Part shown: in pieces, positions 8,202 to 15,386 of the stretch
Position numbering within the stretch: position 1 is the first letter of the stretch
Layout of the letters: the number at the start of each line of letters is the position of its first letter
Origin: a virus
IMG/VR virus record: IMGVR_UViG_3300042924_004570
Span: 1 to 20,251 of that record
DNA length: 20,251 nt
Strand: one strand, 5' to 3'
Position numbers and translations under genes: made by a program
The notes under the pieces: generated by a model
Seen by the model: the letters and a program-made list of their open reading frames with translations, nothing else
Database searches by the model: none
What the model was told of the DNA's origin: nothing

Positions 8202-8609
8202 TTATTTTTTCGTAGTTTTTTTCACGGTCTTTTTAGTAACTTTATTTTTCTTACCACTTTGAACTAACTTTGCAAATTCATCGGTAATTTTATCGTCTAT
8301 TGTTGTTTTCTTTTTTCTTTCTTTTGTTGATTCTTTTATTTCACTTGGTGGTAACGTTCCAAATAATTCAGGTTGTAATTCGCCTTTATGATATACATTA
8401 CCATCCTTATCAACAAATTCAGACATAAACTTCCATCCACGAGGATAACCACTAACCTTCTTCTCTTCAGGTGGTGGTAACATCATTGCAGTACACTTCC
8501 AACAAAGAACAGATTTGGTATGTTCTTCTACCAAAACTTCTTCATAACAACGTCTACCTTTGAAATACTTACTCGTAGGTTGACTATTTTGACACGTCAT
8601 ATATCTCAT
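8202..8609 (-). CDS. Small Cys-containing, possibly zinc-binding protein
   Basis: The 135-residue product has four cysteines near the N-terminus: Cys6 (MTCQN), Cys21 (GRRCYEE), Cys36 and Cys39 (VLCWKC). They are spaced as in a degenerate zinc ribbon. A GYPRGWKFMSEFVDKDGNVYHKG stretch follows, and the last 40 residues are Lys/Thr-rich. The MRYMTCQN...RRC...LC..C layout looks familiar from marine phages, but I know no function. The basic tail could bind nucleic acid. The ATG overlaps the stop of the membrane protein gene by four bases (ATGA), with GAGG 9 bases upstream. Confidence 0.72.
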   Translation of the reverse strand: MRYMTCQNSQPTSKYFKGRRCYEEVLVEEHTKSVLCWKCTAMMLPPPEEKKVSGYPRGWKFMSEFVDKDGNVYHKGELQPELFGTLPPSEIKESTKERKKKTTIDDKITDEFAKLVQSGKKNKVTKKTVKKTTKK

Positions 8610-9820
8610 ACAGAAATGCCTCGTGAATACCCCGTTGATGTTACTGCTGGTAATTGAGTGGGTTGAATTTCCTCCTCATAAAACTTCCTTTGTTCATCAT
8701 CACTAGATGATTCATCTAATATACTACTTTCCTCTGACTTTTTCAAATCTTTTGATTTTCTTTTCTTTCTTTCTTTCTTTGGTGTATCATCCACAATATC
8801 ACCAAGTGCAAGTTCTACTTCTGGTTCTTCAACAACCAGTTGTGGTTCCTCTCTAATCTGTGTAACAGAATCTGTAATCTGTGACTGTACGTGTAAGTGA
8901 GCCTGTGTAACCGAATCTGTAATTTGGTCATTTACAGCTGGTGGGAAACTTTGTTCTGGTTCTCCATATCCAATTCCTATATCTTGACCAATCTCACTCA
9001 ATTGATCTAATGTTTCTTTTTGTTTTTCTTTATCACTCAAATGATTAGCGGCTATTACCAAACTGACCGCAAGTGGGTCAAATACAATGACGAGAAATAG
9101 AATAAACCAATTGACAACACTATCCATCGGAATACCTGTGATACGACTCAAGTAGAGAAGTGGACCAAGTTCTGATGAAAATGTTTCGTTGTTGAGTGTT
9201 AGTTTTGTTTGTTCTATTGCAGCGATAGAATCTGAAAGTGCGAATGACTTTTGTGTAAGAGTGGAAATATCAGAGTTCAACCCTTCGGATGACTTATCTA
9301 TTGAAGCTATATTCTTTGATAAACCACCAGTTCCACGTTTCTGTGTTAGTTGTTGTGTGTAAGCATTTTGTTGTGATACACGGATTTGGTCAAGTGATTT
9401 TAGACGTGAATTTTTTTCTTCAACTGCTTTGTCTAACTGAATCTTTTGTTCTTCAAAGAGTTTTTTCTTTTGGTCAAGAAGTACAATCTCATTTTGAGTT
9501 TTGTAAACCACCTTCGCGGTTTCTTGGTACGAGTTTGTTAGATACCCATAAACACCAATAGATGTTATAATCATCAAAACTGCCGCGGCAGATAGAAGAT
9601 ACCCCTTGAAAAGAAGTCGGAGTGTTTTGAAGTTATCGTGTAAAAAAGTTACAACAACAAGTTTGGAAAGTTCCAACATTGCCGCCATACCAATAATTGA
9701 CCACGAACCACCTGAAAATAATTTGGATATACCGAATACGGAATAATATCCGGAGAATACTGCTAATCCAATCGCACAAAACCAAATAAGGTTTTTTAGA
9801 CTGAACAGTTTATTTGTCAT
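8606..9820 (-). CDS. Multi-spanning membrane protein with central coiled coil
   Basis: The 404-residue product has hydrophobic segments at about 10-31, 41-60, 73-94 and 235-258. A long charged coiled coil (about 100-210) lies between the third and fourth, followed by a cytoplasmic tail rich in Glu, Lys and Ser (260-404). AAMLELSKLVVVTFLHDNF and VLMIITSIGVYGYLTNSYQ resemble conserved membrane proteins of unknown function in marine T4-like phages. The tail has a repeated octapeptide QITDSVTQ at 299-306 and 314-321 and a KKERKKRKSK basic cluster. The order of membrane segments around a coiled coil recalls DUF4407 proteins, but I cannot show homology. GAGTGA precedes the ATG. A role in envelope remodelling or lysis timing is possible, not shown. 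Confidence 0.78.
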   Translation of the reverse strand: MTNKLFSLKNLIWFCAIGLAVFSGYYSVFGISKLFSGGSWSIIGMAAMLELSKLVVVTFLHDNFKTLRLLFKGYLLSAAAVLMIITSIGVYGYLTNSYQETAKVVYKTQNEIVLLDQKKKLFEEQKIQLDKAVEEKNSRLKSLDQIRVSQQNAYTQQLTQKRGTGGLSKNIASIDKSSEGLNSDISTLTQKSFALSDSIAAIEQTKLTLNNETFSSELGPLLYLSRITGIPMDSVVNWFILFLVIVFDPLAVSLVIAANHLSDKEKQKETLDQLSEIGQDIGIGYGEPEQSFPPAVNDQITDSVTQAHLHVQSQITDSVTQIREEPQLVVEEPEVELALGDIVDDTPKKERKKRKSKDLKKSEESSILDESSSDDEQRKFYEEEIQPTQLPAVTSTGYSRGISV

Positions 9821-9830
9821 AAATTCACTC

Positions 9831-10124
9831 TTACTGTTTTACCAACTCTACTTGTTTTGTACCAGAATGATTAGAAACAATCTTTCCACCTTCGTATGAA
9901 AGAGAATCTATGTACTTCTGAACTTCAGCTTCTGTTGTGTCCCAACTATAACGTATCTCCGCAAAGAAATCATTGAGTGAATCAAAAACATCTGAACCTG
10001 GTTCTATCTCTAATGTCTTACCAACATACTTGTATTTTTGATTCATAACATTTTGTGGTAAAGATTCAGAAACATAATTTTCTGTTATAATACCAGCGAG
10101 TTTTTGTAATCTCTTTCTATCCAT
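9831..10124 (-). CDS. Small protein of unknown function
   Basis: The 97-residue product starts MDRKRLQKLAGIITENYVSE and later has DVFDSLNDFFAEIRYSWDTT and KYIDSLSYEGGKIVSNHSGT. The LQKLAGI opening is seen on several small virion-associated proteins of T4-like phages, but I know no role. I chose the ATG at 10124 because GGAG lies 9 bases upstream; in-frame ATGs at 10139 and 10157 lack such a site. The first eight bases overlap the end of the UV endonuclease gene (ATGGATAG). It is followed after ten bases by the membrane protein gene. Confidence 0.65.
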   Translation of the reverse strand: MDRKRLQKLAGIITENYVSESLPQNVMNQKYKYVGKTLEIEPGSDVFDSLNDFFAEIRYSWDTTEAEVQKYIDSLSYEGGKIVSNHSGTKQVELVKQ

Positions 10125-11034
10125 TTTGAATTTCTCCATTGTGTTTACGATATTCAAGTAGTGCCAATTCTTTGGCTTTACATTCCAACATAATATCTAC
10201 GTTATGACTATAAGTATTTATTTTCTCCAAAATGTAATCCGCGTGAGCCTGTGGTTTATCCTTTGGATTACCTGACTCTTTTGGTTTCGATGATGAGTAA
10301 TGAACAACAGGAGTAATACCATCAGGCCATGTTGACATAGCAAGTTCAAGGGCTTCTTGTTCAGACAAACCGCCTGTGTTGAACGTGTGGTGGTGATAAT
10401 CAAATACGATTGGAATACCAATACGTTCGTGAATATACATCAGGTCTTTGACACTATACATACTCGCCTTATCATCATTCTCAACTGTAAGACGAGATTT
10501 GACAGACTCTGACAATCTGTCATAGTTGTCACAAAAACGTTGCATACTTGCAATTTTATCACCATATGTTCCGTTACAATGGATGTTTATCTTGTTGTAT
10601 GGTGTATGTGAAAGTTGGAGTAAGTCAAGAACCTTACCGTGGTTTTCTAAGTCGATGATAGTGTTCTGAGCTACTTTCTCATTTGGTGAACAGAGTACGT
10701 TGAAAGGGCCAGGATGACACCCTAAACGAACGTCATTGAGTTTTACATACTCACCTGTACGTTTCATTACCTCTCCAATTTCCTGTATGTTAGGGAGGTT
10801 TTCTATACCATATTCGGATGCCCACGGGAACATATCGGATGAGATACGGAAAAGTTTGATGTTGTTTTCTACGTTCCAATGAATAATAGTTTCCAAGTCC
10901 TTGACGTTTTGGAGACCAAGTTCAGCGGCATAATTGATGCCACGTTGAAGAAACGTTTTCTTTATCATTGACCGATTGGTGGTAATCTTCTTCTTACCGA
11001 GGGTCATATTGATACAGGCATAACCGAGATTCAT
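10117..11034 (-). CDS. uvsE: UV damage endonuclease UvsE/UVDE
   Basis: The 305-residue product matches the UVDE family, TIM-barrel metal endonucleases that nick DNA 5' of cyclobutane dimers and 6-4 photoproducts without light or other repair proteins. It opens with MNLGYACINMTLG and has RISSDMFPWASEYG at 63-76. The expected metal ligands are all visible: His107 (LGCHPGPFN), His152 (INIHCNG), Glu185 (LTVENDD), Asp212 and His215 (VFDYHHHTFN), His245 (PVVHYSSSK), His264 (QAHADY) and Glu284 (IMLECKAKE). Lys250, in SSSKPK, is in the place of the modified lysine of the Thermus enzyme. I chose the ATG at 11034, with AGGA 5 bases upstream and the family's usual N-terminus; the open frame extends to 11112 without support. 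Driven by its own promoter after a terminator. It would repair phage DNA damaged by sunlight. Confidence 0.93.
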   Translation of the reverse strand: MNLGYACINMTLGKKKITTNRSMIKKTFLQRGINYAAELGLQNVKDLETIIHWNVENNIKLFRISSDMFPWASEYGIENLPNIQEIGEVMKRTGEYVKLNDVRLGCHPGPFNVLCSPNEKVAQNTIIDLENHGKVLDLLQLSHTPYNKINIHCNGTYGDKIASMQRFCDNYDRLSESVKSRLTVENDDKASMYSVKDLMYIHERIGIPIVFDYHHHTFNTGGLSEQEALELAMSTWPDGITPVVHYSSSKPKESGNPKDKPQAHADYILEKINTYSHNVDIMLECKAKELALLEYRKHNGEIQNG

Positions 11035-11062
11035 AACAATCCTATGATGAATAATGTGAGTT

Positions 11063-11093
11063 CTAATATAAGGAAAAAAACAATGGGAAACAA
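11063..11093 (-). promoter_or_regulatory. Promoter of Bacteroidota type before uvsE
   Basis: Reading the minus strand, TTG (11093-11091) is followed by exactly 20 bases and then TATATTAG (11070-11063), five of six defined positions of TAnnTTTG. Transcription would start near 11056 and give a leader of about 20 bases before the uvsE ATG. The TTG lies inside the right-hand arm of the preceding terminator hairpin, so terminator and promoter share bases. Confidence 0.6.
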
Positions 11094-11113
11094 GAAAAAT
11101 CTTGTCTCCCATT
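11074..11113 (-). terminator. Hairpin terminator after the adhesin-like gene
   Basis: On the minus strand, AATGGGAGACAAG (11113-11101) and CTTGTTTCCCATT (11094-11082) form a 13-base stem with one mismatch around a six-base loop. A run of seven T follows after one G (11080-11074). It lies 24 bases downstream of the 11137-11772 gene and isolates it from the uvsE unit. Confidence 0.82.
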
Positions 11114-11136
11114 CAATTATTTTTATGTGTTATATC

Positions 11137-11772
11137 TTATCCCCAGTTTTCACTCGGACGGAATCCATTACTTCCAGTCCATGAACCAGAAAGTATAAGA
11201 CGGATTGAAAGACCCATTGTTTTTGGTGTATTTATTGAAATTGCAGATCTGTTAGACCAGTACAACTTATAAGCTATAGCATCACTTACAGATGCAGTTG
11301 TATTTGACCACCAGTTGCCACTCCAAGTCAAATCAAAAAACTCACCGTCAACAGTTTGGAATCCACCAGGGTTTCCTTTCCAACCAGAGGCATTGGAACC
11401 ATTTCCAGATATACGATTCAAAGTTCCCCAGTTTTCTGTATTTTTTAGTGGATGTCCTGCTGCTCGTGTACCACCCAAATAAGTTATGAGTGTGTTATAA
11501 TCAGAAGATGCCGGTACTTTGAACTGTGGATTCTCTACAATCGGATGGGCGGTTATTGATGCACTAACAACATACCAATTGTATAATTTTCCGTATGTAT
11601 CAGCATTACTCGAATCATCATTATAATATCTCCAAGCCGGTGTACCTGCTGTACAATAGTCTATCCATTGTTGAGAAGATGATGCCTGAGCAATAGATAC
11701 TCCATCACCAAAAGCATCAACGTCAAGATTTTGGTCGTCCCAAGTTTGTGTTCCAATAGTTACCAGTGCCAT
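11137..11772 (-). CDS. Fibrobacter succinogenes major paralogous domain protein, putative fibre or adhesin
   Basis: The 211-residue product carries the pattern of this domain (FISUMP, PF09603): an opening VTIGTQTWDDQNLDV, then AWRYYNDD, YGKLYNWYVV, VPASSDYNTLITYLGG, GWKGNPGGF and a closing MGLSIRLI. The domain is common in surface proteins of Bacteroidota and Fibrobacterota and occurs in phage tail or fibre genes. It covers nearly the whole protein; there is no signal peptide, so it is more likely a virion part than a secreted protein. An Ile/Leu-rich region is absent and the protein is rich in Trp, Asn, Ser and Gly. The gene stands alone between two terminators. GGAG lies 7 bases before the ATG. 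Receptor binding or host range is inferred only. Confidence 0.82.
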   Translation of the reverse strand: MALVTIGTQTWDDQNLDVDAFGDGVSIAQASSSQQWIDYCTAGTPAWRYYNDDSSNADTYGKLYNWYVVSASITAHPIVENPQFKVPASSDYNTLITYLGGTRAAGHPLKNTENWGTLNRISGNGSNASGWKGNPGGFQTVDGEFFDLTWSGNWWSNTTASVSDAIAYKLYWSNRSAISINTPKTMGLSIRLILSGSWTGSNGFRPSENWG

Positions 11773-11821
11773 TTAGTATCTCCATCTACTTCATAATAAA
11801 ATCATTCATTTCTACTATAAA

Positions 11822-11860
11822 TATAAAGTAAAATGGAAAACCATATTCTGATTTCCCATT
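11822..11860 (-). terminator. Hairpin terminator after the 11895-12287 gene
   Basis: On the minus strand, AATGGGAAA (11860-11852) pairs with TTTTCCATT (11840-11832) through nine pairs, one of them G-U, around an 11-base loop. A T-rich tail TTACTTTATATTTAT follows. It shares the AATGGGA arm with the terminator at 11074-11113. Function is inferred from structure and position. Confidence 0.6.
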
Positions 11861-11894
11861 ATAACTTATATCAAATGAAGTTTATCATTAGATT

Positions 11895-12287
11895 TTATTG
11901 TTGTTTCTTTGGCTTTTTACCCCTACCATCGTCATTCTTTTTTGGTGTGGATTTTTGAGAAGGTTGGTTATTATTCACATTACCACTCTTCTTTGGCCTG
12001 TTAGAATACCGTTTCTTTTTCTTTTCAGGATTAGGACTTGAAGTAACTGTTGTTGAAGTAACCGTCGTTGAACCGTGCCATCCATCATTTGCATCGAAAT
12101 TCTTGACTGATTCAATCACTATTTCTGATTCAGATGGTGTTGACAAGTGTCCACGGAAACTGTTGATGACTGCATTCTTGTCTTCAAGAGTTTCAGTCAA
12201 TGAATTGATTTGTCTACGATTGTAGAACCAAAATCCCACACCAGCAACAACTGCGGTAATAAGGACTATAAGTAAAGTAAGGGACAT
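11895..12287 (-). CDS. Single-pass membrane protein with basic tail
   Basis: The 130-residue product starts MSLTLLIVLITAVVAGVGFW, one N-terminal membrane helix, then FYNRRQINSLTETLEDKNAV, a short coiled coil. The last 50 residues are Lys/Pro/Asn/Ser-rich and disordered (for example PEKKKKRYSNRPKKSG). By the positive-inside rule the basic tail would face the cytoplasm. Function unknown. AAGGAAGAGG directly before TTATG is a strong ribosome site. It is the last gene before the terminator at 11822-11860. Confidence 0.75.
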   Translation of the reverse strand: MSLTLLIVLITAVVAGVGFWFYNRRQINSLTETLEDKNAVINSFRGHLSTPSESEIVIESVKNFDANDGWHGSTTVTSTTVTSSPNPEKKKKRYSNRPKKSGNVNNNQPSQKSTPKKNDDGRGKKPKKQQ

Positions 12288-12299
12288 AACCTCTTCCTT

Positions 12300-12845
12300 T
12301 TATTGTTTGAAAATACAAAAAACATAATTACCATCACCAAATTTTTTTACGGTGAATTTATCATAACTATTTACAAATTCCGTAAAAAGATAATTATCAT
12401 AATATCGAAGTGTTTCTGACTCGGTTATTCTTATAGTAAAAATAACACCTTTTCTAGAGTATTCGAGTGAATTTTGTACAACCTCGTTTATAAAACTGAA
12501 CTGATTGTTTTCATAAATTCCCGAATCAAATAGACCTGTTATTACAGTCCAGTCTGCATCATTGTCTTCAGAATCAATATACTCTTGAAGTGAACCTTCG
12601 AAATAAGAAACAGATTCTGTTTTGAATTTTTTTGATAACGATTTTATTCTTTTCTTATTAGGTTCGACTGCGGTTATGAGTTCATTACCAAGTGTACCGT
12701 TATAATCCAAAAGAGTTTCCAAAAACTTTCCTTCTTGATGACCAGCTCCAAAATTTACAACAGTATCATCTTCAAGAATTCCACAATTTACAATCTCATC
12801 AAAGATTGTTATTTCTTCTACATTAGTCATTGTTGTAATATCCAT
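12300..12845 (-). CDS. SAM-dependent methyltransferase-like protein
   Basis: The 181-residue product has the order of motifs of class I methyltransferases: DDTVVNFGAGHQEGK (27-40) as motif I, ITAVEPNKKRI (57-67) with acidic Glu61 that would hold the SAM ribose, ADWTVITGLFDSG (97-109) in the motif IV position, and RKGVIFTIRI (131-140) as the following strand. I see no NPPY or DPPY, so a DNA amino-methyltransferase of the usual type is unlikely. The substrate is unknown. Start choice is uncertain: ATGs at 12896, 12845 and 12830 are in frame. The first overlaps the upstream gene by 74 bases; I took 12845, which has TGGA 5 bases before it. Confidence 0.68.
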   Translation of the reverse strand: MDITTMTNVEEITIFDEIVNCGILEDDTVVNFGAGHQEGKFLETLLDYNGTLGNELITAVEPNKKRIKSLSKKFKTESVSYFEGSLQEYIDSEDNDADWTVITGLFDSGIYENNQFSFINEVVQNSLEYSRKGVIFTIRITESETLRYYDNYLFTEFVNSYDKFTVKKFGDGNYVFCIFKQ

Positions 12846-13134
12846 AAAAATCCATTGTCTTTTTTCTTCTACGATTGATACGTTTTTTTGTATCATTTGA
12901 TGAATAAAATTCAGTTCTCATTGGATGTGTTCTATTGAAATTTTGTGTCATCTTCAAACTCAAGTCAGCCATTTCCCATGCCTTTTGTGGGTCTTTGGTT
13001 GGAGGAAGTAGATGTTCTTCCGATAGATTCACTCCATTTACGTCAATATACAAATTTTTTTCGGAATCAAAAAGCATTTTTGCATTCGGTACTTTTTTTA
13101 GTACGCGTTTCATAATTTTTTCTGTTTCAGTCAT
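12823..13134 (-). CDS. Small unknown protein with basic C-terminus
   Basis: The 103-residue product is not recognised. It begins MTETEKIMKRVLKKVPNAKM, has LYIDVNGVNLSEEHLLPPTK and DPQKAWEMADLSLKMTQNF in the middle, and NDTKKRINRRRKKTMDF near the end; the Arg/Lys cluster may bind nucleic acid. Its ATG overlaps the stop of the preceding gene by four bases, and its 3' end runs into the methyltransferase-like gene. It belongs to the thyX operon by spacing. Confidence 0.65.
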   Translation of the reverse strand: MTETEKIMKRVLKKVPNAKMLFDSEKNLYIDVNGVNLSEEHLLPPTKDPQKAWEMADLSLKMTQNFNRTHPMRTEFYSSNDTKKRINRRRKKTMDFYGYYNND

Positions 13135-13376
13135 AACGATTTTTTCTCTCTTATTACTTTATGATATTTGTTTCTAACGGTTATTATATTATTTTGAATT
13201 ACTTGACATTTTTCAAATTCATCTTTTTCAAGAAAGTAGATATACATATCATACAATTCGTCTAGCTTTTGAAAGTCAGTCATTGAAGTCATCTCAATGA
13301 AATAGTTGGGATTTTCTTCTAACATTTCCCAATTGAAGTTTAGGGACTCTTCGTAAAACTTCTTCACGTCCCCCAT
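13131..13376 (-). CDS. Small protein with UVR-like helical motif
   Basis: The 81-residue product is acidic and helical. Residues 49-64 (LEKDEFEKCQVIQNNI) fit the pattern of the UVR motif of UvrB and UvrC, where a conserved E-F/Y-E is followed by hydrophobic and Arg/Gln positions and Ile; this motif mediates helix-pair contacts. A similar motif is in the protein at 14264-14626. Function unknown. It overlaps thyX by 13 bases, with GAGG seven bases before its ATG inside the thyX end, and shares an ATGA with the next gene. Confidence 0.65.
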   Translation of the reverse strand: MGDVKKFYEESLNFNWEMLEENPNYFIEMTSMTDFQKLDELYDMYIYFLEKDEFEKCQVIQNNIITVRNKYHKVIREKKSL

Positions 13377-14020
13377 CCGATTGCCTCAGAAATACTTGGG
13401 AAGTTCTGTGTGAAGATGTCTCGAATACCATTCGCAATATCTCGGTGTTCTTTCTGTGTGTCTTCGAGTGTACGGAGTTCAAGATAGTGAATCCAAGAAC
13501 GAAGTGAACCCTTCATATACATTGTTGTTTCTGTTGCAAGTGGAAGTACATCACGAGCAACTTCACGAGCGATACCAGCTTGAATCATCTCGTTGTAAAG
13601 ATTTAGGGATGCTTGAAAGTGACCAGATACAATATCCGATAACTTTACACCACCAACCCATTCAGGATTGTAAGCTTCCGCAGATGATTGACGATTCTTC
13701 TCTGCTTGTTTACGAAGTTCAATATCTTGAACAGATGTTGCAGAAGAATATCGTTGTGAAAATTCTTGGAATGAGAATGACTTGTGACGAAGAATTTGTG
13801 CGGCAATCGAACGTCTTGTTACAATTTCCACAGTCATATCAACAAACTCAAACGGAGACCAATGTTTGTGTTTGATGAGATAATTGATAAGACGTGGAGA
13901 TGTTTCTACATTCATCTGATTTGATGGATTAGATACACGAGCGATGTAAACAACAAACTCTTCAGGTGTCATCTGCTTCTCAAGAGATGGATGTGTAATT
14001 GAAACTAATTTGACTGACAT
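13364..14020 (-). CDS. thyX: Flavin-dependent thymidylate synthase
   Basis: The 218-residue product is ThyX, which makes dTMP from dUMP using FAD, NADPH and methylene-tetrahydrofolate, without the DHFR that ThyA needs. The ThyX signature appears at 78-91 as RHKSFSFQEFSQRY, where most members have RHR followed by S, E, S and R; the third residue is Lys here. ELRKQAEKNRQSS (101-113), and PLATETTMYMKGSLRSWIHY then LELRTLEDTQKEHRDIA (160-196), match the dUMP and FAD contact regions. The length is normal. The ATG follows the stop of the 64-residue gene directly, with GAGG just upstream. It would supply thymidine for phage DNA synthesis. Confidence 0.95.
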   Translation of the reverse strand: MSVKLVSITHPSLEKQMTPEEFVVYIARVSNPSNQMNVETSPRLINYLIKHKHWSPFEFVDMTVEIVTRRSIAAQILRHKSFSFQEFSQRYSSATSVQDIELRKQAEKNRQSSAEAYNPEWVGGVKLSDIVSGHFQASLNLYNEMIQAGIAREVARDVLPLATETTMYMKGSLRSWIHYLELRTLEDTQKEHRDIANGIRDIFTQNFPSISEAIGWGT

Positions 14021-14215
14021 TTATTCCTCGCCTTCTTCAAATTCCATTTCAATGACGTCATCATCTTCTTGAATTTGGAATTGATTTAGATTGATTTTGT
14101 TTTGTTTCCGACCTTTGTTTCGGTCGTAAGAATCTAACTTCTTTTCTTTGAACATTTCATATCCGTCTTCAAATCGTTCGGATTTCTTTGTCTTGTGTCT
14201 GTAATCTCGTCCCAT
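14021..14215 (-). CDS. Small, highly charged protein
   Basis: The 64-residue product begins MGRDYRHKTKKSERFEDGYE and is basic up to about residue 40, then acidic (EDDDVIEMEFEEGEE). No family is recognised. It is the first gene after the internal promoter at 14248-14278 and abuts thyX with no gap, so the pair is probably co-expressed. The ATG lacks a Shine-Dalgarno sequence and has an AT-rich leader of about 25 bases, which fits initiation in Bacteroidota. Confidence 0.62.
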   Translation of the reverse strand: MGRDYRHKTKKSERFEDGYEMFKEKKLDSYDRNKGRKQNKINLNQFQIQEDDDVIEMEFEEGEE

Positions 14216-14247
14216 AAATCTATATGTTGTGAATAATTGTGAATAGA

Positions 14248-14278
14248 ATAAACTACGAAAAAATTATGTAATTTCCAA
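14248..14278 (-). promoter_or_regulatory. Internal promoter of the thyX operon
   Basis: On the minus strand TTG (14278-14276) is followed by exactly 20 bases and TAGTTTAT (14255-14248), four of six defined positions of TAnnTTTG. The segment TTTTTTCGTAG before and within the box is shared with the promoter at 19461-19491. It overlaps the stop codon of the 14264-14626 gene. Confidence 0.5.
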
Positions 14279-14626
14279 ATTATATTTTTCAATCTGTTGT
14301 TTTATTACCGCGAGTCTTTCGTATTTTTCTGCCGCAAGTAATCTCTCAACATACGAACTAAATATCTTTTGGAAGTTGTCTTTGCGAATCATAACATCTA
14401 TTTGAGAACCACCTTCAACTCTTATGGTGGCAACTATAATTGCATTTATTTCATTCTCTAAACAGTCCACCATTGCATCGTAAACTTTATCAGATAATGT
14501 AAAGTTTACCTTGTCATCTGTTACCCAAGATAACATTTCTGCATTACTTCTAAAGTCTAAATTCTGATGTTTTATCCACACAGGAATATTATCAGATTTA
14601 GTGGTGTAGGAGTCGTTTCTTGACAT
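14264..14626 (-). CDS. Unknown protein with UVR-like motif at the C-terminus
   Basis: The 120-residue product is not recognised as a whole. The middle (about 35-80) is a likely beta domain with VNFTLSDKVYDAMVDCLENE and INAIIVATIRVEGGSQIDVM. Residues 97-112 (LLAAEKYERLAVIKQQ and the next I) fit the UVR-type pattern also seen at 13131-13376. The ATG lies 29 bases inside the preceding gene; no better start is available before residue 31. The stop codon is within the promoter for the thyX group. Confidence 0.62.
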   Translation of the reverse strand: MSRNDSYTTKSDNIPVWIKHQNLDFRSNAEMLSWVTDDKVNFTLSDKVYDAMVDCLENEINAIIVATIRVEGGSQIDVMIRKDNFQKIFSSYVERLLAAEKYERLAVIKQQIEKYNLEIT

Positions 14627-14876
14627 AGCTTGAAATGGTTTCGTAATAATCTTTTTTATATGGTTCTTTTTTTATGGCGTTGTTCATGTAGTCATCAATC
14701 ATAGATTCCGTGAGAGAGTTGTCTCCCGTTATATGTTGTTCTTCTATAATTCGTTCTGTTTCCATTATTGCATCGTTTACATGAAATTCATCGTAGTCAG
14801 AGTATTCTATATTGAAATCTCTCAAAATTTCTTCGAGGTTGAATAACCATTCGATATAGTTACTTCTTTCGTCCAC
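14598..14876 (-). CDS. Small acidic unknown protein, GTG start
   Basis: The 92-residue product begins with GTG (VDERSNYIEWLFNLEEILRD read as Met first) and is rich in Glu, Asp and Tyr. It ends KKDYYETISSYVKKRLLHH. No family is recognised. The GTG at 14876 overlaps the upstream gene by 17 bases and lies just after AAGAGAG; the next in-frame Met is residue 38, which would lose most of the N-terminal helix. It runs 29 bases into the following gene. Confidence 0.58.
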   Translation of the reverse strand: MDERSNYIEWLFNLEEILRDFNIEYSDYDEFHVNDAIMETERIIEEQHITGDNSLTESMIDDYMNNAIKKEPYKKDYYETISSYVKKRLLHH

Positions 14877-15354
14877 CTCTCTTCTTCTTTATTTTTTCAA
14901 GTCGAATGTGGGTGATATTTGCACCCTCTTCACTAATTACAACTTTGTGGTCGGCAGAATAAAGTAAGTCAGAAACCCATGTAATAAATTTTTCTATTTC
15001 TGGATTGACATTCATAAACCCAAAATTTTGCATTTCTGAGTTATCAAGTGGATGTCTAAATTTAGAAAGAGAATTCATATCTAATGGGAAAGATGTATTG
15101 TCATCCAATTCTTCATCTTTTTTTAGATTCTTGAAAAACGGGTCATCATTTTCTTCTGGATTGTCCAATTTATCCTTCAGTTTATCTCTTACTTTTTTCA
15201 GAATATCTTGAACCGCATATACATCGTAATTACGATTGAATGTGTCCAAGAAATTCTTTTGGTCTTTCTTGGTCATCTTTTCGTCCTTTACGGGTAACAT
15301 ATCAATCCCGTAATAGTTCAGCATAGATTTCAATTGTTTTTCACGATTTGTCAT
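14860..15354 (-). CDS. Unknown helical protein with basic C-terminus
   Basis: The 164-residue product begins MTNREKQLKSMLNYYGIDML, has DTFNRNYDVYAVQDILKKVR and a charged middle, then NPEIEKFITWVSDLLYSADH, and ends KIKKKRGGRKK. No family is recognised; the Lys/Arg tail suggests contact with nucleic acid. I chose the ATG at 15354, with GAGAG six bases upstream, over one at 15390, which would start within the end of the glycosyltransferase gene. A TATTTATA motif lies about 20 bases before the start. Confidence 0.65.
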   Translation of the reverse strand: MTNREKQLKSMLNYYGIDMLPVKDEKMTKKDQKNFLDTFNRNYDVYAVQDILKKVRDKLKDKLDNPEENDDPFFKNLKKDEELDDNTSFPLDMNSLSKFRHPLDNSEMQNFGFMNVNPEIEKFITWVSDLLYSADHKVVISEEGANITHIRLEKIKKKRGGRKK

Positions 15355-15386
15355 TTTATCTCTCGTTTGTTTATTATAAATAGTGT

